The notes under the pieces are model-generated. The model had not been told where the DNA came from. It saw nothing but the letters and a program-made list of their open reading frames with translations, and did not search any database. Position numbers and translations under genes: made by a program. A DNA stretch of 5,466 nt, from positions 1-5,466 of the forward strand of contig JAHEZB010000204.1 of the NCBI GenBank assembly GCA_023251285.1. The letters run 5' to 3'. Each line of letters begins with the position of its first letter. Position 1 is the stretch's first letter. Below, piece after piece: positions 1 to 5,466 of this stretch. Origin of the DNA: Chitinophagaceae bacterium (GTDB lineage Bacteria > Bacteroidota > Bacteroidia > Chitinophagales > Chitinophagaceae).

Positions 1-411
1 ACCGACACGGATGTATTCGCCTGCTTCCAGAACACGCAGTAAACGCGCTTGAGTGCCCAAAGGAAGTTCTCCGATTTCGTCCAGAAAAATAGTGCCGCTA
101 TTCACCGTTTCAAAATATCCTTTACGGCTTTCAACTGCGCCTGTAAAAGAACCTTTTTCATGTCCGAATAGTTCTGAATCTATCGTGCCCTCAGGAATCG
201 CACCGCAGTTTACGGCGATAAAAGGATTGTGTTTCCGTGCAGAAAGCGAATGCATAATATGAGAAAAAACTTCTTTTCCCACACCGCTTTCTCCATTGAT
301 CAAAACACTCAAGTCGGTACTGGCAACCTGTATTGCCACATCAAGTGCATAAATCAATCCCGGAGAATTACCGATAATTCCAAACCTGTTTTTTATTGCT
401 TGCTGATCCAT
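1..411 (-). CDS. Sigma-54-dependent AAA+ transcriptional activator, partial (C-terminal part beyond left edge)
   Basis: I translated this by hand on the minus strand from the ATG at 411-409. It gives 137 residues and is open to the window edge. Visible are a Walker A motif GESGVGKE (residues 40-47), the sigma-54 contacting loop GSFTGA (87-92) and a Walker B motif TIFLDEIGE (107-115), followed by LLRVLEAGEYIRVG. Together these identify the central AAA+ domain of bacterial enhancer-binding proteins, which hydrolyse ATP to remodel the sigma-54 RNA polymerase closed complex. The AAA+ domain begins almost at the first residue, so there is no N-terminal receiver or sensor domain. That fits the single-domain activator often found next to miaB in Bacteroidetes (family knowledge). 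The start is supported by the conserved-looking MDQQAIKNRFGIIGNSP and lies 6 bases after the HepT-like stop codon. The rest of the AAA+ domain and any Fis-type DNA-binding domain are outside the window. Its target genes cannot be inferred. Confidence 0.95.
   Translation of the reverse strand, partial: MDQQAIKNRFGIIGNSPGLIYALDVAIQVASTDLSVLINGESGVGKEVFSHIMHSLSARKHNPFIAVNCGAIPEGTIDSELFGHEKGSFTGAVESRKGYFETVNSGTIFLDEIGELPLGTQARLLRVLEAGEYIRVG
382..411 (-). repeat. Direct-repeat copy B: first 10 codons of the activator gene
   Basis: The first 30 bases of the activator gene (encoding MDQQAIKNRF) match 24 of 30 bases of the segment at 1077-1106 (encoding MNQQAVKNTF), aligned from ATG to ATG without gaps. 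The two copies are 695 bases apart in the same orientation and bracket the HEPN/MNT module. Five of the six differences are transitions, and three are synonymous third-position changes. I see no convincing similarity beyond codon 10 or upstream of the ATG. Confidence 0.8.
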
Positions 412-417
412 TTAATC

Positions 418-750
418 TTAGTCTAAATATGTTGAAATTTCTTCTTTTAATATTGGAAGATAAACTTTTACAATTGCCCAAATCGCGTTGCTATCTACCA
501 AATCATAATCATGAACGATAATATGACGTAATGCAATTATCTTTTTTTGATGAGACACTCTAATATTTGCATTCAATTTCGACGCCTTTGACAACGCTTC
601 TCTGATTATTGCTAATCTCCTTTCGATTGCATCTGTAACCAAAAAGTTATTTTCGTAATCACTTAAACTTTTGACATGAGTCAAATGGTGGTCAATTATT
701 TCTATGGAACTTAAAATATCAAATAGAAAAGCATTTGCATCTTTACCCAT
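418..750 (-). CDS. HepT-like HEPN-domain ribonuclease toxin (DUF86 family)
   Basis: A 110-residue, mostly helical protein with the catalytic HEPN signature RHIIVHDY: Arg75, four residues, His80, then Tyr82, which is the RX4HXY pattern of HepT toxins. The polar residue after the Arg is His, an allowed variant. The following stretch VDSNAIWAIV matches the usual C-terminal helix of the family, and the length is typical. HepT proteins act as RNases; tRNA is the reported target in characterised systems (family knowledge). The neighbouring MntA-type nucleotidyltransferase is the expected antitoxin, which in characterised pairs adds AMP units to the Tyr of this motif. The ATG at 750-748 overlaps the end of the MNT gene by 8 bases, so the two are probably translationally coupled. 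All catalytic residues are present, so the toxin looks intact. Its low GC matches its partner rather than the flanking genes. Confidence 0.9.
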   Translation of the reverse strand: MGKDANAFLFDILSSIEIIDHHLTHVKSLSDYENNFLVTDAIERRLAIIREALSKASKLNANIRVSHQKKIIALRHIIVHDYDLVDSNAIWAIVKVYLPILKEEISTYLD

Positions 751-1054
751 AAATTTTTATTTTCTCACTATTGATTTGCCTTGATAAATATGGATTCTTT
801 AATTTCTCATTTGGCATCAAATCGATATTTCTTTTTAAAATATTTTCAAGAGAAAAAAGAAAATCAAAATAGTTATCGGCATATTGTAATTCTTCAATTT
901 TAGCTTTATCATATTCGTATAAAAAGTCAACGTCGCTTTTTTCGTTGAATTTTTTTGAGTCTGTAGCGCTACCGAAAAGATAGAGCGATTTCAAATTATG
1001 TTTTTTACATAATTCAATTATCGCCGGAAGTTTATTTTCTATAATTTTTATCAT
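743..1054 (-). CDS. MntA-like minimal nucleotidyltransferase (antitoxin partner of HEPN toxin)
   Basis: A 103-residue protein of the DNA polymerase beta-like minimal nucleotidyltransferase (MNT) family. The core motif is LFGSATDSKKFNEKSDVDF, with Gly28-Ser29 and the metal-binding acidic pair Asp41 and Asp43. A third acidic residue, Asp78, sits in NIDLM, so the catalytic triad is complete. There are 11 residues between GS and DxD, one more than the usual GSX10DXD. In characterised HEPN/MNT systems the MNT protein neutralises the toxin by AMPylating a Tyr in its active-site motif (family knowledge), and that Tyr is present in the adjacent protein. The start is the ATG at 1054. There is no Shine-Dalgarno sequence, which is normal in Bacteroidetes, and I found no promoter box directly upstream. 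Expression probably comes from read-through of miaB. The function is inferred from family and pairing. Confidence 0.9.
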   Translation of the reverse strand: MIKIIENKLPAIIELCKKHNLKSLYLFGSATDSKKFNEKSDVDFLYEYDKAKIEELQYADNYFDFLFSLENILKRNIDLMPNEKLKNPYLSRQINSEKIKIYG

Positions 1055-1070
1055 ACCAGTTTTTTATAAA

Positions 1071-1106
1071 TCACAGGAACGTGTTTTTTACTGCCTGTTG
1101 ATTCAT
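1071..1106 (-). pseudogene. Orphan start of the activator gene (copy A, 11 codons)
   Basis: Eight bases after the miaB stop codon an ATG opens a frame reading MNQQAVKNTFL, which ends at TGA (1073-1071). Its first ten residues match the start of the downstream sigma-54 activator (MDQQAIKNRF) at 7 of 10 positions, with N/D and V/I as conservative changes. At DNA level 24 of 30 bases agree. The similarity stops after codon 10, where the AT-rich toxin-antitoxin segment begins. The position directly behind miaB is where the activator gene would start if the module were absent. I therefore read it as the severed 5' end of that gene. It may still be translated as a short leader peptide whose stop lies 16 bases upstream of the MNT start. 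Confidence 0.75.
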
Positions 1107-1114
1107 GGAAATTC

Positions 1115-2560
1115 TCAATAATTGTAAAATCCGTCTTTAATCTCTTCTTTTAACACTCCCATCAACGTTCCGGCGGTACAACTTTCTATAAAGACATTCA
1201 CATAATCTCCCTTATTTAAATTTCCCGTTTTTGGAAATACCACCATTTTATTATGATCTGTTCTTCCTGCCCAATGTTCATTGCTCTTTTTTGAATCTCC
1301 TTCTATCAATACTTTAAATGGTTTTCCTAAATCTCTTTGCATACTTTTCAATGAATGCCTGCGATGCAAATCCACTATTTCCTGCAATCTTCTCTTCTTC
1401 GTTTCCAAAGGCACATCATCGGCAAATCTTCTTGCAGCAAGTGTTCCTGGCCTTTCAGAATAAAAGTACATGTAAGCCAAATCATATTCGCAATATTCAA
1501 AAAGGCTGATAGTTTCTTTATGATCTTCTTCAGTTTCCGAACAAAAACCTGTGATGGAATCAGTAGAAAGCCCGCAATCCGGAAGAATTTCTCTTATTCT
1601 GTTTACTTTGGCAATATACCACTCACGAGTGTACGTACGGTTCATCATTTGCAAAATCCTCGTGCTGCCGCTTTGCACTGGCAGATGAATGTACTTACAA
1701 ATGTTGTCGTATTTTTTTATGGTAAATAAAACTTCATCTGTAATATCTTTTGGATGCGAAGTAGAAAATCTGACTCTAAGCAAAGGGGAAATCTGCGCTA
1801 CTTTTTCTAACAAATCTGCAAAAGAAACTACCGAATTATCAGCGGCATTTACCCATTGATAACTGTCCACATTTTGTCCCAATAATGTTACTTCCCGATA
1901 GCCGTTATTAAACAAATCAGTACATTCATTTATCACAGAAGCTGCATCCCGACTGCGTTCGCGTCCACGTGTAAAAGGAACCACGCAAAAGGAACACATG
2001 TTATTACAGCCCCGCATAATGCTCACAAAAGCGGTTACACCATTGCTGTTTAACCTGATTGGTGAAATATCTCCATACGTTTCTTCACGGCTCAATAATA
2101 CATTCACTCCTTTTTGCCCGCTTTCTGCTTCCTGAATCAACGCCGGCAAAGAACGATACGCATCCGGACCAATTACGATATCAACTAATTTTTCTTCCTC
2201 CAGAAATTTTGATTTCAATCTTTCAGCCATACATCCCAAAACGCCTACCAGTAATTCCGGCTTGTACTTTTTCATTTTTCTAAATTCACCAAGCCTTCTT
2301 CTCACGGTTGCTTCCGCCTTTTCACGTATGGAACACGTATTGATGAAAATCATATCCGCATTTTCAAATTGCATCGTAATTCCAAAACCTTCTTTTTGCA
2401 AAATCGATGCTACCACTTCACTATCAGCAAAGTTCATTGCGCAGCCATAACTTTCGATATAAAATTTTTTGGTAAGCGGGTTTGAGGCAATTTCTTTTGG
2501 TGCGAAGGCTTCTCCCTGCCTGCTTTCATCATGTTTTTTCTCAAGAATTAATTCCTGCAT
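1115..2560 (-). CDS. miaB: tRNA-2-methylthio-N6-isopentenyladenosine37 methylthiotransferase MiaB
   Basis: A radical-SAM iron-sulfur enzyme of 481 residues that adds a methylthio group to i6A37 in tRNAs reading UNN codons. The N-terminal MTTase domain carries the three cluster cysteines Cys40 (ESYGCAMN), Cys76 (INTCSIRE) and Cys110 (GVLGCMAE). The radical-SAM CxxxCxxC motif is Cys185, Cys189 and Cys192 in [19 protein letters not shown], typical of MiaB rather than RimO or MtaB. A C-terminal TRAM domain spans roughly residues 410-475 (PFKVLIEG to MGVLKEE). The first 30 or so residues are a variable extension before [10 protein letters not shown], and length is normal for Bacteroidetes MiaB. 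The ATG at 2560 is the first in frame and lies about 20 bases downstream of a TAnnTTTG-type promoter box. Genes downstream on the same strand are tightly packed, suggesting one transcript continuing into the toxin-antitoxin pair and the activator. Confidence 0.97.
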   Translation of the reverse strand: MQELILEKKHDESRQGEAFAPKEIASNPLTKKFYIESYGCAMNFADSEVVASILQKEGFGITMQFENADMIFINTCSIREKAEATVRRRLGEFRKMKKYKPELLVGVLGCMAERLKSKFLEEEKLVDIVIGPDAYRSLPALIQEAESGQKGVNVLLSREETYGDISPIRLNSNGVTAFVSIMRGCNNMCSFCVVPFTRGRERSRDAASVINECTDLFNNGYREVTLLGQNVDSYQWVNAADNSVVSFADLLEKVAQISPLLRVRFSTSHPKDITDEVLFTIKKYDNICKYIHLPVQSGSTRILQMMNRTYTREWYIAKVNRIREILPDCGLSTDSITGFCSETEEDHKETISLFEYCEYDLAYMYFYSERPGTLAARRFADDVPLETKKRRLQEIVDLHRRHSLKSMQRDLGKPFKVLIEGDSKKSNEHWAGRTDHNKMVVFPKTGNLNKGDYVNVFIESCTAGTLMGVLKEEIKDGFYNY

Positions 2561-2581
2561 CTAATTTTATTTCTTAGCGCG

Positions 2582-2589
2582 CAAAGATA
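2582..2589 (-). promoter_or_regulatory. Probable Bacteroidetes-type -7 promoter box for miaB
   Basis: On the minus strand the bases read TATCTTTG, an exact match to the Bacteroidetes TAnnTTTG -7 consensus, 21 bases before the miaB ATG. A good -33 TTTG element is not evident at the usual distance, so the call rests on the -7 box and its position. Confidence 0.5.
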
Positions 2590-2673
2590 ATAAATTAAAA
2601 AATTGCGTCAGTATGGCAGAAAGTTAATAATCGACAGGAATTATTAATATCAAATGTTTGTAGTAACAACCAA

Positions 2674-2704
2674 GGTTTATTTACAGCAGCCAAAGAAATA
2701 AACC
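2674..2704 (-). terminator. Weak hairpin, possible terminator after the META lipoprotein gene
   Basis: A perfect 9-bp inverted repeat (GGTTTATTT at 2674-2682 and AAATAAACC at 2696-2704) flanks a 13-base loop. It lies 30 bases beyond the META gene stop. Read on the minus strand it is followed by the moderately T-rich TTGGTTGTT. Read on the plus strand it is followed, after one G, by six T, which is a better U-tract, but no plus-strand gene ends nearby. Only two base pairs are G-C, so termination would be inefficient. Confidence 0.35.
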
Positions 2705-2734
2705 GTTTTTTGTTCCAGCAGTTGGCAATACGGC

Positions 2735-3190
2735 TTAATTTTTAGCTATAAATTTTGCGACTCTCATAATTTTTCCCCTAGTTAATGAAAGCGTATCATT
2801 TTTTAGATAAAAATGATTTGTGGCAGAGAGCGCTTTAAAAAATTCATTTTCATATTGCAGCGCCGGGCAAAATACTTTTGTGCTTACCAGCGGACCAAAA
2901 GAAATTTCGTTGTTTTTTAAAACGTAAGTACCGGAAAACGCATTACAACCACCGTTACCTTCTACACGATTTTGGTCTTTATGCAGGATCAGATAGATTT
3001 CCTTTCGCTCCGGCGTATCACTAATCGGTTTTCCCATTAATTCCAATAAAGTCCAGTGTGTTTCCTCCAGCGGTGTCTTTATAAATGTTTCAGGATTTTG
3101 GGAAGTCATTTTATTTGCCGGGTTGCAATTCATATAAATGCCGGCAAAACCGATTAAAGCAGCAATGATTATTTCAAATCTTAATTTCAT
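2735..3190 (-). CDS. META (HslJ-like) domain lipoprotein
   Basis: A 151-residue secreted protein. Residues 1-22 form a signal peptide with a hydrophobic core (FEIIIAALIGFAGIYM) ending at Cys22. The lipobox YMNC is atypical, since it lacks the usual small residue before Cys, so lipidation is likely but not certain. From residue 46 it follows the META domain pattern: WTLLELMGKPI, then GNGGCNAFSGTY (78-89), then ISFGPLVSTKVFCP (96-109) with Cys82 and Cys108, YENEFFKAL and a final DTLSLTRG strand. HslJ of Escherichia coli, the namesake, is a heat-shock outer-membrane-associated protein linked to novobiocin resistance; the molecular role of the domain is not settled. The gene is divergent from the transporter to its right and separated from miaB by 174 bases, so it is probably its own transcription unit. 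Confidence 0.88.
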   Translation of the reverse strand: MKLRFEIIIAALIGFAGIYMNCNPANKMTSQNPETFIKTPLEETHWTLLELMGKPISDTPERKEIYLILHKDQNRVEGNGGCNAFSGTYVLKNNEISFGPLVSTKVFCPALQYENEFFKALSATNHFYLKNDTLSLTRGKIMRVAKFIAKN

Positions 3191-3223
3191 GGCTTTTCGT
3201 TTTTATTTTCGGGGAAATAATTC

Positions 3224-3242
3224 CATATTTTTTATGAATATG
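3224..3242. repeat. Small inverted repeat between divergent genes
   Basis: CATATT (3224-3229) and AATATG (3237-3242) form a 6-bp inverted repeat with a 7-base spacer. It sits in the 77-base gap between the divergent META lipoprotein and transporter genes, where both promoters must lie. It could be an operator, but the region is AT-rich and such a repeat can occur by chance. I found no exact TAnnTTTG box on either strand of this gap. Confidence 0.25.
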
Positions 3243-3267
3243 TTACTTTCACTTTTAATTTCTACTG

Positions 3268-4767
3268 ATGGCCAAAAAAAGAAAACTGTTTTCGCCCATT
3301 ACCATGTTGATGATTGTGATTGTATTTGCTGCGATAGCTACGTGGTTTGTACCCGCAGGAAAATACAACACACTTTCTTATAATGATCACAATTTCAAAT
3401 ATAGTACCGATTCTTCCGAAGTTATTTTGCCGTTTACCAAACACACGCTGGATAGTCTAGGTATTTTTATTTCTCCTGAAAAGTTTTCTTCCGGTTCTAT
3501 CAGAAAACCTGTTTCAGTTCCTGGTACTTTCCACTTAGTTCACAAAAATTCACAGGGCGCAATTGATATTCTTGAAGCGCCTTTAAAAGGTATTACTGAT
3601 GCGATAGAGATCATTTTATTCCTGCTTATTATCGGCGGATTTATGAACGTTTTTCATGAGACAGGAGCGATGGTAAAAGGGCTAACCTCACTTTCTTACA
3701 AAATGAAAGGAAAAGAATCATGGCTGATCATAATCCTCACTTTTTTATTTTCATTTGCAGGTGCTTCTTATGGAATGGCTGAAGAAGCATTGGTTTTTTA
3801 CCCGGTAATGGTTCCATTATTTCTTGCGGCCGGCTATGATCTTTTAGTGCCGGTTGCAGTAATTTTTGGTGGTACAAATCTTGGAACTCTTTCATCTTTT
3901 ACAAATCCATTTTCAACTATTATCGCTTCAAACGCCGCAGGTGTAAATTGGGCTGATGGGCTCACAGAGCGTGTTTTAATGTTTTTGATTTCTACAGCTA
4001 TCATGATTTGGTATTTGGTTCGTTATGCGCAGAAAGTAAAAAAAGATCCGTCGAAATCTCTTGTTTATAAAACAGATGGCAACGCGATGTCTCCATATGA
4101 AAATATAAAAAGTACAGCCATTGCAGAGCCGCTATCTGTCAGAACCAAACTTTTATTGATACTTTTTTTAGCTACATTTTTAACCATGATTGCAGGTGTT
4201 GTTTGGTTCGATTGGTGGCTGTTGGAAATGTCTGCATTATTTCTTGCCGTCTCCATTTTAATTGCAGTTATAACAAAAACAAACGAAAGGAAATTTCTTG
4301 AACAATTTATAAAGGGCGCCGAAAGCTTATTGGCAGTTGCGTTTATCGTAGGTGTGGCACGAGGTGTTACCATCGTATTAAATGATGGGCATATCAGCGA
4401 TTCAATCTTATTTTATTCTGCAAAATTAGTAGGCGGAATGCCGCCATCCCTTTTCATAATTGTATTGCTTCTTTTGTTTATCATTTTTACTTTATTTATT
4501 TCGTCTTCATCAGGAATGGCGGTGCTTACAATGCCGATCATTGGGGGACTTGCCGTCATTGTAAATGTGCCGGGAAGAGAAATTGTAAACGCATATTTAT
4601 TTGGAATGGGCATTATGGGATTTCTTACGCCAACCGGTTTAATTCTCCCTTCTCTTGCTTTGGTAAATGTGAGTCTCAAAGCCTGGTGGAAGTTTATTTA
4701 TCCGTTCCTCATCATACTTCTTGTTGTTTGTTCATTGTTTTTAATGATCGGAATTTATATCAAATAG
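3268..4767 (+). CDS. YfcC/DcuC-family inner-membrane transporter
   Basis: A 499-residue polytopic membrane protein with about 12 hydrophobic segments; the first spans residues 10-29 (PITMLMIVIVFAAIATWFVP). A large hydrophilic loop of about 75 residues follows, then further helices from residue 111. Segments resembling Escherichia coli YfcC include the opening ATWFVPAGKY (24-33), SYGMAEEALVFYPVMVPL (167-184) and AAGYD (187-191). TNPFS (212-216) and the serine-rich SSSSGMAVLTMP (412-423) near the second half look like paired re-entrant or substrate-binding motifs. Members are annotated as C4-dicarboxylate carriers or basic amino acid antiporters. Substrate cannot be told from this sequence. The ATG at 3268 is followed by a positively charged MAKKRK before helix 1, as expected for a cytoplasmic N-terminus. 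It is divergent from the META gene, and 78 bases separate it from the next gene. Confidence 0.85.
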   Translation: MAKKRKLFSPITMLMIVIVFAAIATWFVPAGKYNTLSYNDHNFKYSTDSSEVILPFTKHTLDSLGIFISPEKFSSGSIRKPVSVPGTFHLVHKNSQGAIDILEAPLKGITDAIEIILFLLIIGGFMNVFHETGAMVKGLTSLSYKMKGKESWLIIILTFLFSFAGASYGMAEEALVFYPVMVPLFLAAGYDLLVPVAVIFGGTNLGTLSSFTNPFSTIIASNAAGVNWADGLTERVLMFLISTAIMIWYLVRYAQKVKKDPSKSLVYKTDGNAMSPYENIKSTAIAEPLSVRTKLLLILFLATFLTMIAGVVWFDWWLLEMSALFLAVSILIAVITKTNERKFLEQFIKGAESLLAVAFIVGVARGVTIVLNDGHISDSILFYSAKLVGGMPPSLFIIVLLLLFIIFTLFISSSSGMAVLTMPIIGGLAVIVNVPGREIVNAYLFGMGIMGFLTPTGLILPSLALVNVSLKAWWKFIYPFLIILLVVCSLFLMIGIYIK

Positions 4768-4845
4768 CAACTTCTAAAATTTCACATTTTTGATTAAAAT
4801 TGAGGTTCAGTATTTGCTGTTTTTTGATTTAAAAAGACATAATTT

Positions 4846-5352
4846 ATGAAAAGAAAAAATATTGTAAAGCTTGTACCCCTTTCTTTTTTCGCTTTATTGA
4901 TCTCAATGCTATTATATAGTTGTTCCTCTTCAAAAAGTACCGTCAAATTAAATTCTGATGAGGTGAAAAATATCGTTGATTCTTCCCGTTTTGTTTTTGT
5001 GGCAGAAAGAGTAAATCCTTTGCGGGGAGCTTCCCGTTATCTTACTTCCCGGTACGATGTAGTTGTTAAGAAAGATACCGTTAATTGTTATCTTCCCTAT
5101 TTTGGGCGTGCTTACCAGGCGCCTATGGATCCTTCAAAAGGAGGAATTCAATTTACCTCTACAAACTTTTCTTATAACCTGACAGCAAAAAATAATAACC
5201 AATGGGAGGTGAGTATTAAGCCGAATGATTATCAGGATGTGCAGCAATTGTATTTTAATATTTTTGAAAATGGAACAGCAAGTTTAAATGTAGTGAGTGC
5301 ACACAGAGATGCAATTTCATTCACGGGACATATTGAAAGAATAAAACAATAA
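4846..5352 (+). CDS. DUF4251 family lipoprotein
   Basis: A 168-residue predicted lipoprotein of unknown function. The signal peptide is MKRKN followed by a hydrophobic stretch, ending in a good lipobox LYSC with Cys26, then a serine-rich linker (SSSKST). The mature part matches the DUF4251 pattern as I recall it: FVFVAERVNPLRGASRYLTSRYDVVV (49-74), VNCYLPYFGRAYQAP (78-92), GGIQFTSTNFSY, then W(E)VSIKPND and a late NGTASLNVVSAHRDAISFTGHI. This family is largely confined to Bacteroidetes and predicts a beta-rich envelope domain. There is no Asp or Glu right after the lipid Cys, and the SSS run is not an obvious surface-export signal. The next gene begins 19 bases after its stop, so the two are probably co-transcribed. 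Confidence 0.85.
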   Translation: MKRKNIVKLVPLSFFALLISMLLYSCSSSKSTVKLNSDEVKNIVDSSRFVFVAERVNPLRGASRYLTSRYDVVVKKDTVNCYLPYFGRAYQAPMDPSKGGIQFTSTNFSYNLTAKNNNQWEVSIKPNDYQDVQQLYFNIFENGTASLNVVSAHRDAISFTGHIERIKQ

Positions 5353-5371
5353 CAAAGGATTAATCATAAAA

Positions 5372-5466
5372 ATGGATCAGCAGACTGGTAAATATCTTTT
5401 AATTGCAGGCGTAATAATTGTTGCTGCCGGCATAGTTGTTTATTTTTTTCACGATTATTTTAAATG
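5372..5466 (+). CDS. DUF2905-type small membrane protein, partial (C-terminal part beyond right edge)
   Basis: An open frame starts at ATG 5372 and runs to the window end. It encodes MDQQTGKYLL followed by a hydrophobic helix IAGVIIVAAGIVVYFF and then HDYFK. This agrees with the N-terminus of DUF2905 proteins, small two-helix membrane proteins that normally continue with a W-x-G-R-L-P-G-D-I motif just after this point. That diagnostic part lies outside the window, so the family is a recollection-based guess. The gene follows the DUF4251 lipoprotein by 19 bases with AAAGGA some 15 bases before the ATG, too far to be a standard ribosome binding site. Function unknown. Confidence 0.65.
   Translation, partial: MDQQTGKYLLIAGVIIVAAGIVVYFFHDYFK

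Larger units (their letters stand above)
412..1076 (-). other. Inserted AT-rich HEPN/MNT module between the two activator-start copies
   Basis: This roughly 665-base segment holds only the MNT and HEPN genes and short spacers. It lies between an orphan copy of the activator start (1077-1106) and the intact activator (from 411). By hand count 421-1080 is 28% GC (186 of 660), while 1-420 is 43% and five sampled miaB lines are 41%. No transposase, integrase, terminal inverted repeat or tRNA is present, so the way it entered is unknown. Calling it an insertion is an inference from the duplicated gene start and the composition step. The exact ends cannot be fixed from this sequence alone. Confidence 0.7.

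Noticed and set aside
53..426. Plus-strand open frames opposite the sigma-54 activator.
   Set aside because: The minus strand here encodes unmistakable Walker A, GSFTGA and Walker B motifs, so the plus-strand frames are shadows with no recognisable protein features.
1053..1072. A short match (TGATTTAT) between the sequence after the orphan start and codons 19-21 of the activator, which might mean an internal deletion rather than an insertion boundary.
   Set aside because: Only 8 bases agree, in AT-rich sequence, and nothing on either side continues the alignment.
1281..2450. Several plus-strand open frames of 60-124 codons opposite miaB.
   Set aside because: They lie wholly inside a full-length miaB gene with all expected cysteines, and their translations show no family motif.
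4065..4679. Two minus-strand open frames of 88-102 codons opposite the transporter.
   Set aside because: They are antisense to conserved transporter helices and have no start-site or domain evidence.
4768..4845. Possible terminator or promoter between the transporter and the DUF4251 gene, including TAAAATTG as a near match to TAnnTTTG.
   Set aside because: The box has a mismatch, no convincing upstream element, and I found no stem-loop with a T-tract, so neither is supported.
5372..5383. The right-edge gene also starts with MDQQ, like the sigma-54 activator, with the first 11 bases identical.
   Set aside because: The match ends at once after these bases (TGKY against AIKN), and the two proteins are unrelated. 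It looks like coincidence. It also shows that MxQQ alone would not prove the duplicated start, which instead rests on the full 30-base alignment.

Overview
The window looks like an ordinary chromosomal stretch of a Bacteroidetes bacterium, probably a Chitinophagaceae-like lineage. The grounds are about 40% GC in the core genes, start sites without Shine-Dalgarno sequences, a TAnnTTTG-type promoter box before miaB, a DUF4251 lipoprotein, and a miaB gene followed by a sigma-54 activator without a receiver domain. The assignment is recalled family knowledge, not a database search.

Left half, minus strand (2560 down to 1): miaB (tRNA ms2i6A37 methylthiotransferase), then a two-gene HEPN/MNT toxin-antitoxin module (MntA-like nucleotidyltransferase overlapping a HepT-like RNase), then the N-terminal 137 residues of a sigma-54-dependent AAA+ activator that runs off the left edge. 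All are co-directional and closely spaced, so the module probably rides on the miaB transcript. The module is clearly AT-rich: by hand count 28% GC over 421-1080, against 43% for the activator fragment and 41% for five sampled miaB lines.

The most notable observation lies at the junctions of that module. Eight bases after the miaB stop, where the activator gene would be expected to start, there is an 11-codon remnant reading MNQQAVKNTF. The intact activator on the far side of the module starts MDQQAIKNRF. The two 30-nt starts match at 24 of 30 positions. This is best read as the toxin-antitoxin module having entered after codon 10 of the activator gene, with a second, slightly different copy of the gene start keeping the activator intact.

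Middle: a short intergenic region with the probable miaB promoter and a weak hairpin, then a minus-strand META/HslJ-domain lipoprotein gene. Right half, plus strand: divergent from the META gene lies a YfcC/DcuC-family membrane transporter, then a DUF4251 lipoprotein, then the first 31 codons of a DUF2905-type small membrane protein cut by the right edge. These look like housekeeping and envelope genes of unknown or loosely known role. No rRNA, tRNA, CRISPR array, transposase or integrase was seen.
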